64,000 nt of DNA from Rhodobacterales bacterium 32-67-9 (lineage in GTDB: Bacteria > Pseudomonadota > Alphaproteobacteria > Rhodobacterales > Rhodobacteraceae). Positions within the stretch are counted from its first letter, which is position 1; the number at the start of each line of letters is the position of its first letter. The DNA is taken from assembly GCA_002280515.1 (NCBI GenBank), contig NCEA01000019.1, positions 1-64,000 of the forward strand, in the 5' to 3' direction. A program made the translations under genes and the position numbers. The notes beneath the pieces are model-generated. The model was not told the DNA's origin. It was given only the letters and a program-made list of their open reading frames with translations, and ran no database searches. Shown piece by piece: positions 19,445 to 28,408 of the stretch.

Positions 19445-20641
19445 ATGACCACCGATTTCACCGCCACCCGTGCGCGCTTCCACCTGCCCGAGGGGGTGAT
19501 CTATCTCGACGGCAATTCGCTCGGCCCCATGCCGCGCGCCGCGGCCGCCCGCATGGCGGAGTGCGTGACGGCGGAATGGGGCGAGATGCTGATCACCGCC
19601 TGGAACCGCGCCGGGTGGATGGAGATGCCGCGCCGCCTTGGCGACCGGATCTGCCGTCTGATCGGGGCGGAGCCGGGCAGCGTCGTCCTTGGCGACACGC
19701 TGTCGATCAAGGTCTACCAGGCGCTCGCCTCGGCGCTGGAGTTGCGGCCGGGCCGCAGGGTCGTGCTGTCGGACACCGGCAACTTCCCCTCCGACCTTTA
19801 CATGGCCGACGGCCTCGTCCGCACCCTTGGGCACGGCTATGAAGTGCGCACCGTGGCGCCCGAGGCGGTGGAAGACGCGATCACCCCCGATCTCGCGGTC
19901 CTGATGCTGACCGAGGTTGACTACCGCACGGGCCGCAAGCACGACATGAAGCACCTGATCGCCAAGGCGCACGCGGCCGGGGCGCTGGTGGTCTGGGACC
20001 TCGCCCATTCGGCCGGCGCGATCGAGGTCGATCTGGCCGGCGCCAACGCGGATTTCGCCGTCGGCTGCACCTACAAGTACCTCAATTCCGGCCCCGGCGG
20101 CCCCGCCTTCATCTATGTCGCCCCGCGCCTTGCCCCGCAGGTGCGCCCCGCGCTTTCCGGCTGGCTCGGGCACGAGGCGCCCTTCGCCTTCGATGCCGAC
20201 TACCGTCCCGGCACGGGGATCGAGCGGATGCGCGTCGGCACCCCGCCGATCCTCCAGATGGCGGCGCTGGAGGCGTCGATGGACATCTGGGACGGGGTGG
20301 AGATGGCGGATGTCCGCGCCCGCTCGATCGAGTTGACCGAGGCCTTCATCGCCGGGGTGGAGGCCGCCTGCCCGACCCTCGCCCTCGCCTCGCCCCGCGA
20401 CCCGGGCCAGCGCGGCAGCCAGGTGAGCTTCCGCCATCCGCAGGGCTACGCGATCATGCAGGCGCTGATCGCGAAGGGCGTCATCGGCGATTTCCGCGCG
20501 CCGGACATCCTGCGCTTCGGCTTCACGCCGCTTTACACCTCGATGGAGGATGTGGCCGGCGCGGTGGCGATCCTTGCCGAGATTATGAGGACCGACGCCT
20601 GGGACCGGGCCGAGTTCAAGGCCCGCGCGAAGGTGACGTGA
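19445..20641 (+). CDS. kynU: Kynureninase
   Basis: 398-residue PLP enzyme that cleaves kynurenine to anthranilate and alanine in tryptophan breakdown. Family marks are the N-terminal YLDGNSLGPMP, D185 in WDLAHSAG (PLP nitrogen contact) and the PLP lysine K211 in GCTYKYLNSGPGGP. Length is normal for KynU. GGAGGAGA precedes the start at a normal distance. Its stop overlaps the GTG of the next gene (GTGA). No tryptophan dioxygenase or formamidase is in the window. Confidence 0.93.
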   Translation: MTTDFTATRARFHLPEGVIYLDGNSLGPMPRAAAARMAECVTAEWGEMLITAWNRAGWMEMPRRLGDRICRLIGAEPGSVVLGDTLSIKVYQALASALELRPGRRVVLSDTGNFPSDLYMADGLVRTLGHGYEVRTVAPEAVEDAITPDLAVLMLTEVDYRTGRKHDMKHLIAKAHAAGALVVWDLAHSAGAIEVDLAGANADFAVGCTYKYLNSGPGGPAFIYVAPRLAPQVRPALSGWLGHEAPFAFDADYRPGTGIERMRVGTPPILQMAALEASMDIWDGVEMADVRARSIELTEAFIAGVEAACPTLALASPRDPGQRGSQVSFRHPQGYAIMQALIAKGVIGDFRAPDILRFGFTPLYTSMEDVAGAVAILAEIMRTDAWDRAEFKARAKVT

Positions 20642-21141
20642 GCGGCGCGGCGATCCTCCGCCGGTTCCGGCCCGACGATGCCGCCGCGACCCGCGACGTC
20701 TTCTGGCAAGCGGTGCATGTCGGGGCGGCCGGCCATTACACCAGGGCGCAACTGACCGACTGGGTCGCCGACCCCGCCATGCCGGAAGGCTGGGGCGCCT
20801 GGCTCGACCGTCATTTCACCGTCGTTGCCGAAGAGGACGGCCGCATCACCGGGTTCTTCATGCTCGAGGCGAGCGGCTATCTCAACATGGCCTTCGTGCG
20901 GCCCGAATGCCTGGGCACCGGCCTTGCCGACAGGCTCCTCACCGCGATCCTCGCCGAGGCGCGGGCGCGAGGAATGCCCCGGCTCACGGTCTGGGCAAGC
21001 CGCCTCGCACGGCCGTTCCTCGCCCGCCACGGCTGGACCCTCGACCCGGATCCGCCGCCGCTTGCGGGCCATCCCGTCCCGACAGACGATGCCGAACCGA
21101 TCGACGTCGCGATGAAGCTCGATCCGCTGCCGCCCGAATGA
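20638..21141 (+). CDS. GNAT family N-acetyltransferase
   Basis: 167-residue protein with the GNAT core: RRFRPDDAAATRDVFW at the start, then GFFMLEASGYLNMAFVRPEC (beta 4) followed by GTGLADRLLTAILAEARARG, the acetyl-CoA-binding loop and helix. It starts with GTG at 20638 in a GTGA overlap with kynU, so it is translated with kynureninase. The acceptor is unknown; a link to kynurenine or anthranilate chemistry is only suggested by the coupling. Confidence 0.85.
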   Translation: MSGAAILRRFRPDDAAATRDVFWQAVHVGAAGHYTRAQLTDWVADPAMPEGWGAWLDRHFTVVAEEDGRITGFFMLEASGYLNMAFVRPECLGTGLADRLLTAILAEARARGMPRLTVWASRLARPFLARHGWTLDPDPPPLAGHPVPTDDAEPIDVAMKLDPLPPE

Positions 21142-21324
21142 CGCGGCCCGAGCCTCCGCATGCGGGCCAAAGTGCCCGGACCCGGCTCCTGCACCTGCGC
21201 ACCACTCGCTGACCTGCGCCCCCTCGCCTTCATCCGCCGTTAACCCGACGCGCGGAGGATGGGCCGGCCAGTTTTGAGCGGCCCGCGGCCACGGGCGGCG
21301 GTCGCGGTGTGAGAGGGTGTCGAA

Positions 21325-24300
21325 ATGCCTACCGGATATCTTGTTTCGCTCGGGGCGAACGGCGCGCTCGATCCCGGCGATGTCATCGGCGGCAGCGGCG
21401 TCGCGTTCACGACGCAGACGGCCCTCGGCAGCGGCCAGTGGGTCTGGAGCGGGACATCCGGCGGCACACAGTATTCCAACGTCACGCAGCCCGGCCAGTA
21501 TTACCTTGCCACCAACGGCGGCGTCTATTTCGTTCCCGACGCCGGCACCGTCACGACGCTGACCTCGGCCTCCGTCGTCTCCGGGCCGAGCTATGGCGGC
21601 AGCCTCTACGGCACCTCGGCGAACGAGACGATCAGCGGATCCGGCGCATCGGAGGTGATCTTCGGCGGCGCCACCACCAGCCCGACCGGCACCGGCAACG
21701 ACACGATCAGCGCCGGCGCCGGCAACGACACGGTCTATGCCGGCGACGGCAACGATTCCATCTCCGGCGGCTCCGGCACGGATTCCATCGACGGGGGTGC
21801 CGGCACCGACACGGCGAGCTATTCCGGCGCCGCGTCGGGCGTCAATGTCAACCTCGCCTACGGCTCGGGTTCGCTGGGCGATGCGGCGGGCGACAGCCTG
21901 ACCGGGGTCGAGAACCTGAGCGGCTCGGGCTACAACGACTATCTGGTCGGTGATGGCGGCGCCAACAGCATCACCGGCGGCGGCGGAGCGGACAGCCTCG
22001 TCGGCGGCGCGGGCGCCGACACGCTCGACGGCGGCAGCGGCGACGACCTCCTGCGCGGCGGCGCCGGGAACGACAGCCTCCTTGGCGGCATTGGCAACGA
22101 TTCCCTCTCCGGCGGGCTCGGATCCGACACGATCGACGGCGGCGACGGCAACGACACGATCCTTGGCGGCGCGGCCGGCGGTCAGGAGGGGATCGGCGGC
22201 GCCGGCACGATCGGCTCCAGCTTCACCGCGATCAGCCTCGGCACCTTCGCCGATGTCGATTCCGCCGAAGGCAACGGCATTTCCGAGGGCGCATCCAACC
22301 TCCTCGGAACCTATGGCAGCTCCGGCGCCCCGCTCTATACCAGCTTCGTCTCGGTCCGGGTTTTCGACACCAACCCCGACGGCGTTATTTCCGACAACGA
22401 CTTTGGTGCCACGCCCGAGCCGATCGTCATCAATGGCACCACCTACTACGTCGACTCCAACCAGACATTCAACGCGACCGTCACCTTCACCGACGGCACG
22501 ACGGGGAGTTTCACCGCCGTCGTGTTCCAGACCACGACAGGGCAGGTCTATCTCGCCCCGGAACTGACGAACAATGCCGACAACCTCCTGCTGACCAGCA
22601 AGCCGATCCAGTCGGTCACGTTGAATTCGACCGAAATCACCGACACCTACCTCGCGGCAGAGCGGATCGACGCCGACTGGCAGGTCGCGGTGAACGACAC
22701 CTCGGCCGACAGTCTCTCGGGCGGGGCCGGCAACGACGTGATCGACGCGGGCGCCGGCGGCGACACCGTCGACGGCGGCACCGGCGCCGATTCCGTCACC
22801 GCGGGCGCCGGCGACGACACCATCATGCTGACCGGGGTCTACGGCTACGATACGATCAGTGGCGGCGAAACCGGAGAGACGGCGAGTGGCGATACGCTGG
22901 ACGCCAGCAGTCTCACGCAGAACACGACGCTGACCTATACCGGGACCGAGAGCGGCACCCTCTCGGACGGCACCTCGACCGCGACATTTACCCAGATCGA
23001 GAAGGTCAGGATCGGCTCCGGCAACGATTCCGTCAACGCATCGGCCGCGACCGGCGGCATCAATGTCGATGCCGGGGGTGGCGCCGATACGATCACCGGC
23101 GGCGCCTACAACGACACGATCGTGGCCGGGGCCGGCGACGACGTGATCGGCGACGGGGACGGCAACGACTATGTCGATGCCGGCGCGGGCAACGACACGA
23201 TCGGCGGCTGGACCGGCAATGACACGTTCCTCGGCGGCGACGGCGACGACCGGATCGAGGGTGGCGACGGGGCCGACAGCATCTCGGGCGGCGCCGGCAA
23301 CGACCTGCTCGTCGGCTATGACGCGGCGGGGCTTGCCACCGGGTCGACAACGATCGGTCAGGATGACGGGCTTGCCGACACGATCGACGGCGGGGCTGGC
23401 AATGACACCATCGCCGGCGGCGGCGGGGCTGACAGCCTTTCGGGCGGCGACGGCGACGACCGGTTCCTGCTGCAGAGCGGCTTCGGCGCCGACACGATCA
23501 CCGGCGGCGAGGCGGCGGAGACCACGGGCGACACGCTCGACGCGACGGCGTTGACCGGCAACACCACGGTCACCTTCACCGGCACCGAATCCGGCAGCAT
23601 CGCCGACGCGACCTCCGCCGCCAGCTTCTCGCAGATCGAGGCGCTGAGGCTCGGCGCGGGCAGCGATACCGTCGACGCCTCGGCCACGACCGGCGGCGTC
23701 AACGTCGACGGCGGCGCGGGAGACGACGTGATCACCGGCGGCAGTGGCGCCGACACGCTGGCCGGCGGCGCGGGCGCCGACGAGATCCGCCTTGGCAGCA
23801 GCGACGGCACTGCCGATGTCGTCGATCTCAATGCCGGCGACGGCGGCGACCGGATCCACGATTTCGAAGTCCCCACCCTCAACCCCGACGGCAGCTACAC
23901 CGGACACGACCGACTCGACGTCAGCGACCTGACCAACGCGACCGGCACTCCGGTCCGGGCCTGGGATGTCACCGTGACCGATACCGTCGGCGACGGCAGC
24001 GGCGACGCCGTGCTCATCTTCCCGGGCGGCGAAAGCGTGACGCTCGTCGGCGTGTCGCCCACCGAGGTCGACAGCGGGCCGGAATTGCGGGCGATGGGCA
24101 TTCCGTGCTTTGCCAGCGGCACCCGGATTGCCACAACGCGCGGCGAGGTGCCGGTCGAGGCGTTGCGCGAAGGCGACCGGGTGATCACGCTCGACCACGG
24201 TGCCCAGACCCTGCGCTGGATCGGCGCGCGCCGGGTCGCGGCGGTCGGCGATGCAGCCCCGGTGCTGATCGAGGCCGGCTGCCTCGGCAACACGCGCGAC

Positions 24301-24717
24301 CTCGTCGTCTCTCCGCTGCACCGCGTGCTGGTGTCCGGCTGGATGGCGGAGCTGCATTTCGCCGAGCTCGAGGTTCTCGTCGCGGCGCAACACCTCGTCA
24401 ACGGGGTCACGGTGCGCAGCCGGCCGGGTGGCGAGATCGAGTACTTCCACCTGCTCTTCGACGCGCACGAGATCGTCTTTGCCGACGGCGCGGCGGCGGA
24501 AAGCTTCTATCCCGGCGCGGAAGCTCTTGCCCGGCTCGACCCGGTCGCGCGGGCGGAGGTCCTGTCACGGCTTGCCCGCCTCGGCCGGACCGGGCCCGAC
24601 CAGACCAGGCCCGACGGCTACGGCCCGACCGCCCGCCGCTGCCTCAGGGCGCATGAGGCGGCGCTCATGCGGCCCGCCGTCGCGGCTCGGCACCAGCGGT
24701 CAGCACTCCGCGCCTGA
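21325..24717 (+). CDS. RTX-repeat protein with C-terminal Hint (hedgehog/intein-like) domain
   Basis: 1130-residue acidic, Gly/Asp-rich protein without an N-terminal signal peptide. Residues about 95-295 and 480-835 hold many calcium-binding nonapeptides of the GGxGxDxIx type. Residues about 296-480 form a beta-rich non-repeat insert. Two copies of a 96-residue unit lie at residues 497-593 and 711-806. Residues about 925-1070 are a Hint_2-type domain: nucleophile C928 in GIPCFASGTRI, VPVEALREGDRVIT, and H in DLVVSPLHRVL. RTX proteins are usually exported by type I secretion, but no transporter is in the window. The Hint domain may cleave itself in the manner of hedgehog proteins. GAGGG precedes the start. 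Confidence 0.88.
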   Translation: MPTGYLVSLGANGALDPGDVIGGSGVAFTTQTALGSGQWVWSGTSGGTQYSNVTQPGQYYLATNGGVYFVPDAGTVTTLTSASVVSGPSYGGSLYGTSANETISGSGASEVIFGGATTSPTGTGNDTISAGAGNDTVYAGDGNDSISGGSGTDSIDGGAGTDTASYSGAASGVNVNLAYGSGSLGDAAGDSLTGVENLSGSGYNDYLVGDGGANSITGGGGADSLVGGAGADTLDGGSGDDLLRGGAGNDSLLGGIGNDSLSGGLGSDTIDGGDGNDTILGGAAGGQEGIGGAGTIGSSFTAISLGTFADVDSAEGNGISEGASNLLGTYGSSGAPLYTSFVSVRVFDTNPDGVISDNDFGATPEPIVINGTTYYVDSNQTFNATVTFTDGTTGSFTAVVFQTTTGQVYLAPELTNNADNLLLTSKPIQSVTLNSTEITDTYLAAERIDADWQVAVNDTSADSLSGGAGNDVIDAGAGGDTVDGGTGADSVTAGAGDDTIMLTGVYGYDTISGGETGETASGDTLDASSLTQNTTLTYTGTESGTLSDGTSTATFTQIEKVRIGSGNDSVNASAATGGINVDAGGGADTITGGAYNDTIVAGAGDDVIGDGDGNDYVDAGAGNDTIGGWTGNDTFLGGDGDDRIEGGDGADSISGGAGNDLLVGYDAAGLATGSTTIGQDDGLADTIDGGAGNDTIAGGGGADSLSGGDGDDRFLLQSGFGADTITGGEAAETTGDTLDATALTGNTTVTFTGTESGSIADATSAASFSQIEALRLGAGSDTVDASATTGGVNVDGGAGDDVITGGSGADTLAGGAGADEIRLGSSDGTADVVDLNAGDGGDRIHDFEVPTLNPDGSYTGHDRLDVSDLTNATGTPVRAWDVTVTDTVGDGSGDAVLIFPGGESVTLVGVSPTEVDSGPELRAMGIPCFASGTRIATTRGEVPVEALREGDRVITLDHGAQTLRWIGARRVAAVGDAAPVLIEAGCLGNTRDLVVSPLHRVLVSGWMAELHFAELEVLVAAQHLVNGVTVRSRPGGEIEYFHLLFDAHEIVFADGAAAESFYPGAEALARLDPVARAEVLSRLARLGRTGPDQTRPDGYGPTARRCLRAHEAALMRPAVAARHQRSALRA
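22813..23103 (+). repeat. RTX protein internal 96-residue unit, copy 1
   Basis: Codes for residues 497-593 of the RTX-Hint protein. It starts with DDTIMLTGVYGYDTISGGE and ends with a run of RTX nonapeptides; the middle carries TYTGTESGTLSDGTS. Copy 2 lies at 23455-23742 with the same order of motifs, so this is an intragenic duplication that includes a non-RTX beta segment. Confidence 0.7.
23455..23742 (+). repeat. RTX protein internal 96-residue unit, copy 2
   Basis: Codes for residues 711-806. It begins DDRFLLQSGFGADTITGGE, has TFTGTESGSIADATS at the same relative place as copy 1, and ends in DDVITGG. The two copies differ at many positions, so the duplication is not recent. Confidence 0.7.
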
Positions 24718-24765
24718 CGCACTGAGCAGATCAGGTGAGTATGGCCCTTCGCGGCACCCTGCGGC

Positions 24766-25545
24766 TCATGCCGATTTCAGATGCGCCTCGCGTCCGGGGC
24801 ATTCGGACCAGGCGCGAACCGCCCTGCCGAACGCTTCGAAGAGCGGCCGCGACACCGGATCGCCGGAGGCATTCCATTCGGGATGCCACTGCACCGAGAG
24901 GGTGAAACCCGGCGCGCCATCGACAAAAAGCGCCTCGGGCGTGCCGTCCGGCGCCCAGCCGTCGATCACGATACGCTTTCCGGCGGTCTTGATCCCCTGG
25001 CCGTGAAGCGTATTGGTCATCACCTCCGTCGCGCCGAAGAGCCGGTGGAAAACGCCGCCCTCGCTGAACCGGACCGGGTGGCGCAGGGCGAACTTTTCTT
25101 CCAGCGTGCCGTCGGGCGGCATCCGGTGGTTCATCCGCCCCGGCAGATCGCGGATTTCCGGGTAGAGCGTGCCGCCAAGCGCCACGTTCACCTCCTGAAA
25201 GCCGCGACAGATGCCGAAGAACGGCTGGCCGCGCTCGACGCAGGCGCGCACCAGCGGCAGCGTGATCGCGTCGCGACAGCGGTCGAAGGCGCCATGCGCC
25301 TCGGTCGCGGCCTCGCCGTATTCCTCGGGGTGGACGTTGGGCCGGCCGCCGGTCAGCAGGAACCCGTCGCAGGCCTCGAGCAGTTCAGGAACGCTGACAA
25401 GTCGCGGATCGCTCGGGATCAGGAGCGGCATGCAGCCCGCGACCTGCGCCACCGCGGCCGAGTTCATCGTGCCGCCGGCATGGACGGGGTATTCGTTGTT
25501 GAGCAGGTTCATATTGCCGATGATGCCGACAATGGGCCGAGCCAT
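24766..25545 (-). CDS. puuD: Gamma-glutamyl-GABA hydrolase-like class I amidotransferase (PuuD family)
   Basis: 259-residue peptidase C26/glutamine-amidotransferase-like enzyme. The triad is visible: C113 in FGICRGFQE, H221 and E223 in VQWHPEW. PuuD removes glutamate from gamma-glutamyl-GABA in putrescine breakdown. The frame is open upstream to 25653, but the ATG at 25545 begins the conserved ARPIVGIIGN start of the family. A PuuB-like oxidase and an amine aminotransferase are at the left end of the window, so the pathway may be split across the region. A 12-bp palindrome lies about 90 bases upstream of the start. Confidence 0.82.
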   Translation of the reverse strand: MARPIVGIIGNMNLLNNEYPVHAGGTMNSAAVAQVAGCMPLLIPSDPRLVSVPELLEACDGFLLTGGRPNVHPEEYGEAATEAHGAFDRCRDAITLPLVRACVERGQPFFGICRGFQEVNVALGGTLYPEIRDLPGRMNHRMPPDGTLEEKFALRHPVRFSEGGVFHRLFGATEVMTNTLHGQGIKTAGKRIVIDGWAPDGTPEALFVDGAPGFTLSVQWHPEWNASGDPVSRPLFEAFGRAVRAWSECPGREAHLKSA

Positions 25546-25630
25546 GCGCGTTCCGTCCTTCCGTCCCCTGCCCCCGAGAATAGGACGACGCCTCGGCAAG
25601 GGAAAGCCCCAGCCCGCGCACAGCCCCCTC

Positions 25631-25642
25631 TGCACCGGTGCA
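25631..25642. promoter_or_regulatory. Perfect 12-bp palindrome upstream of puuD
   Basis: TGCACCGGTGCA lies 86-97 bases upstream of the puuD start (minus strand), in the gap between puuD and glcB. A related GCACCGG follows at 25650. Position suggests an operator, but no regulator gene is adjacent and no promoter was recognised. Confidence 0.3.
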
Positions 25643-25711
25643 TGATGCGGCACCGGGCGACGATGCCCGGATTTTCAGCGGATCGTGTCCGGCGGGCGCG
25701 GACCGCTGGGA

Positions 25712-27853
25712 TCAGCCCGCCGCCTTCACCTCGGCCCGGCGCTTGTGCAGGATCGGCTCGGTGTAGCCCGAGGGCTGTTCGCGGCCGAGGAACACGAGGT
25801 CGCAGGCCGCCTGGAAGGCGATGCCCTGGAAGTCGGGTGCCATCGGCCGGTAGGTCGGATCGCCGGCATTCTGGCGGTCGACCACCGCCGCCATCTTCCG
25901 CAGCGCCTCCATCACCTCGTCGCGGCTGACGACGCCGTGGTGGAGCCAGTTCGCCACGTGCTGGGCGCTGATCCGGCAGGTCGCGCGGTCCTCCATCAGC
26001 CCGACGTCGTTGACATCCGGCACCTTGGAGCAGCCGACCCCCTGATCGACCCAGCGCACGACATAACCGAGGATACCCTGGCAGTTGTTCTCGACCTCGC
26101 GCATCACCTGGGGGCCGGTCCACTTGCGATAGGTTGCCAGCGGGATGTCGAGGACGGTATCGACATAGGCGCGGCGTCCGCCGGCGGCGAGCCGCTTCTG
26201 CACCGCGAAGACGTCGACCTTGTGATAGTGGAGCGCATGCAGAGTCGCCGCCGTCGGCGAGGGCACCCAGGCGGTGTTCGCGCCCGCCTTCGGATGCTCG
26301 ATCTTCTGTTCCAGCATCGCCGCCATCAGGTCGGGCATCGCCCACATGCCCTTGCCGATCTGCGCCCGGCCCGAGAGTCCGCATTCAAGCCCGATATCGA
26401 CATTCTGGTTCTCGTAGGCGCCGATCCAGGCCTTGCGCTTGATGAAGTCCTTGCGGCTGAACGGCCCCGCCTCCATCGAGGTGTGGATCTCGTCGCCGGT
26501 GCGGTCGAGAAAGCCGGTATTGATGAAAGCGACCCGGTGTTTCGCGGCGCGGATGCATTCCTTGAGGTTGACCGAGGTGCGCCGCTCCTCGTCCATGATG
26601 CCGAGCTTCACGGTATGGCGCGCGAGGCCCAGCGCCGCCTCGACCCGGGTGAAGATCTCGTCAGCGAAGGCGACCTCCTCGGGCCCGTGCATCTTCGGCT
26701 TGACCACGTAGACCGAGCCTTCGACGGAGTTCCGCGCGCCGCCGGTCTTCTTCAGGTCGTGCATCGCGATCAGCGTCGTCACCATCGCGTCCATCAGACC
26801 TTCGAAGACCGGGTCGCCGTTGCCGTCGAGGATGGCCGGGCTGGTCATCAGGTGGCCGACATTCCTGACCAGCATCAGCGCCCGGCCCTTCACCGTCAGC
26901 TCCGACCCGTCGGGCGCGGTATAGACGCGGTCCGGGTTCAGCCGGCGCTCCATCATCCGACCGCCCTTCTCGAACCGGTCGCTCAGGTCGCCCTTCATCA
27001 GGCCGAGCCAGTTGGCATAGGCCCCGACCTTGTCCTCGGCATCGACGCAGGCGACCGAATCCTCGCAATCCATGATCGCCGAGACGGCACTTTCCATCTG
27101 CACGTCGGCAAGGCAGGCCTGATCGCGTGCCCCGATGAAATGGGCCCGGTCGAAGACCAGTTCGACATGCAGGCCGTGATTGCGCAGGAGAACCGCGTCG
27201 GGGGCGCGCGGGTTGCCGCGATAGCCCGCGAACTTCTCCGGCTGCACCAGCGGCAGGTCGTCGATAATGAGGACCCCGTCCTTCACGTGGTAGCGCCGCA
27301 CATCGGCATGGCTCGCGCCGTCGATCGGGAAGGCCTCATCCAGGAAGACCCGGGCCCGCGCCACCACCCGCGCGCCGCGCCCACGCTCGTAGCCGCCCTT
27401 CGGCGGGGCGGAGCCCATTGCGTCAGTGCCGTAAAGGCAATCGTAAAGGCTGCCCCAGCGGGCATTGGCGGCGTTGAGCGCGTAGCGCGCATTGGTGATC
27501 GGCACGACAAGCTGCGGGCCGGGCACGCGCGCGATCTCGGGGTCGACATGGGCAGTGTCGATGCGGAACTCCGGCCCCTCGGGCAGGAGATAGCCAATTT
27601 CGGCGAGATACGCCTTGTAGGCCTCGTGATCATGCGGCCGGTCCCGGTGCGCGATGTGCCAGGCGTCGATCTTCTGCTGGAGCGCGTCGCGTTTTTCGAG
27701 CAGGGCCCGGTTCTTCGGCGTGAGGTCCGCGACGATGGCGGAGAAGCCCGCCCAGAAATCGCCGGGCGCGATCCCCGTCCCCGGCAGCGCCGCCTCTTCC
27801 ACAAAGGCCGCCAGTTCCGCCGCCACCGACAGCCCGTTCCGTTCCACCCGCAT
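25712..27853 (-). CDS. glcB: Malate synthase G
   Basis: 713-residue monomeric malate synthase that condenses glyoxylate with acetyl-CoA. The conserved stretches [56 protein letters not shown] and [15 protein letters not shown] mark the TIM-barrel active site. Size matches the G isoform. Two adjacent ATGs lie at 27856 and 27853; the second has GGAGG at the better distance of six bases. It stands alone, without isocitrate lyase or glycolate oxidase genes in the window. A dyad sits 18-33 bases upstream and may control it. Confidence 0.95.
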   Translation of the reverse strand: MRVERNGLSVAAELAAFVEEAALPGTGIAPGDFWAGFSAIVADLTPKNRALLEKRDALQQKIDAWHIAHRDRPHDHEAYKAYLAEIGYLLPEGPEFRIDTAHVDPEIARVPGPQLVVPITNARYALNAANARWGSLYDCLYGTDAMGSAPPKGGYERGRGARVVARARVFLDEAFPIDGASHADVRRYHVKDGVLIIDDLPLVQPEKFAGYRGNPRAPDAVLLRNHGLHVELVFDRAHFIGARDQACLADVQMESAVSAIMDCEDSVACVDAEDKVGAYANWLGLMKGDLSDRFEKGGRMMERRLNPDRVYTAPDGSELTVKGRALMLVRNVGHLMTSPAILDGNGDPVFEGLMDAMVTTLIAMHDLKKTGGARNSVEGSVYVVKPKMHGPEEVAFADEIFTRVEAALGLARHTVKLGIMDEERRTSVNLKECIRAAKHRVAFINTGFLDRTGDEIHTSMEAGPFSRKDFIKRKAWIGAYENQNVDIGLECGLSGRAQIGKGMWAMPDLMAAMLEQKIEHPKAGANTAWVPSPTAATLHALHYHKVDVFAVQKRLAAGGRRAYVDTVLDIPLATYRKWTGPQVMREVENNCQGILGYVVRWVDQGVGCSKVPDVNDVGLMEDRATCRISAQHVANWLHHGVVSRDEVMEALRKMAAVVDRQNAGDPTYRPMAPDFQGIAFQAACDLVFLGREQPSGYTEPILHKRRAEVKAAG

Positions 27854-27870
27854 CATTGGCCTCCGTGTCC

Positions 27871-27886
27871 GCATACCAGTGTATGC
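27871..27886. promoter_or_regulatory. Inverted repeat upstream of glcB, possible operator
   Basis: GCATAC-CAGT-GTATGC is a perfect 6-bp dyad with a 4-base spacer. On the minus strand it lies just upstream of the glcB Shine-Dalgarno sequence, 18-33 bases from the start. The spacing resembles operators of FadR/GntR-like repressors, but the regulator is not identified. Confidence 0.4.
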
Positions 27887-28004
27887 CGCCAGGAAAGGCC
27901 TACCCGAAGGCGGCCGGCGCGGCAATCTCCGCGGCCCGCGGTTTATATGGAAAGTCCGAAATCACCTTTCCGGAAATTCAGTAAGCTAACTCCCTAACTT
28001 TTCC

Positions 28005-28033
28005 TTGCGCGACTCGCCCAACCGCGATAGTTA
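28005..28033 (+). promoter_or_regulatory. Sigma-70-like promoter of the arsR-SRPBCC operon
   Basis: TTGCGC (28005-28010) and TAGTTA (28028-28033) are separated by exactly 17 bases, giving a plausible housekeeping promoter 28 bases before the arsR start. The -10 hexamer overlaps the left arm of the dyad at 28027-28050, which fits repression by the encoded ArsR protein. Confidence 0.5.
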
Positions 28034-28050
28034 GGAAAAAGCATAACTAT
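28027..28050. promoter_or_regulatory. Dyad operator in front of arsR-type gene
   Basis: ATAGTTA-N10-TAACTAT is a perfect 7-bp inverted repeat, AT-rich in a GC-rich genome, placed over the predicted -10 and start site and ending 10 bases before the arsR start codon. The outer ATA...TAT shape matches ArsR/SmtB operators. An upstream CCTAACT (27993-27999) may add a further half-site to AGTTAGG at 28029. Autoregulation is inferred. Confidence 0.6.
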
Positions 28051-28060
28051 TGAAGCCGCC

Positions 28061-28408
28061 ATGAACCTCTCCCCCGGTCAACTCGACACGCTGTTCCAGG
28101 CCCTCGGCGATCCGACCCGCCGCGCGATCCTCGAACGGCTGGCGCGCGGGCCGGCCACTGTGACCGAACTTGCGGCCCCCTTCCCCATGGCGCTGCCGTC
28201 CTTCCTTGCCCATGTCCGCAAGCTCGAAGCCTCCGGCCTTGTCGGCACATCAAAGGACGGCCGCGTTCGCACCGTGACCCTCGTCCCCGGCGCCTTCACG
28301 CCAGTGCGCTCCTGGCTCGACGAGCAGCGCGCACTTTGGGAAGGGCGGCTCGACCGCCTCGACGCCTATGTTCAAACCCTCATGGAGGACAAACGCGATG
28401 AACCTTGA
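28061..28408 (+). CDS. ArsR family transcriptional regulator
   Basis: 115-residue winged-helix repressor. The N-terminal FQALGDPTRRAILERLARG and the recognition region TVTELAAPF...SFLAHVRKLEASGLV define an ArsR HTH, with the wing GRVRTVTL. No metal-binding ELCVCDL-type cysteine motif is present, so it is of the type coupled to SRPBCC proteins rather than a metal sensor. It overlaps the next gene by 11 bases. A strong dyad overlaps its promoter, suggesting autoregulation. Confidence 0.9.
   Translation: MNLSPGQLDTLFQALGDPTRRAILERLARGPATVTELAAPFPMALPSFLAHVRKLEASGLVGTSKDGRVRTVTLVPGAFTPVRSWLDEQRALWEGRLDRLDAYVQTLMEDKRDEP

Noticed and set aside
21600-23760. Possible CRISPR or tandem DNA repeat array
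   Set aside because: The periodic sequence encodes GGxGxD nonapeptides in one long frame; repeats differ at the DNA level and have no spacers.
20533-24468. 1311-codon open frame on the minus strand
   Set aside because: It is antisense to the RTX-Hint gene and kynU. The GC-rich, repetitive codons of the RTX repeats keep the opposite frame free of stops; the product has no recognisable domain.
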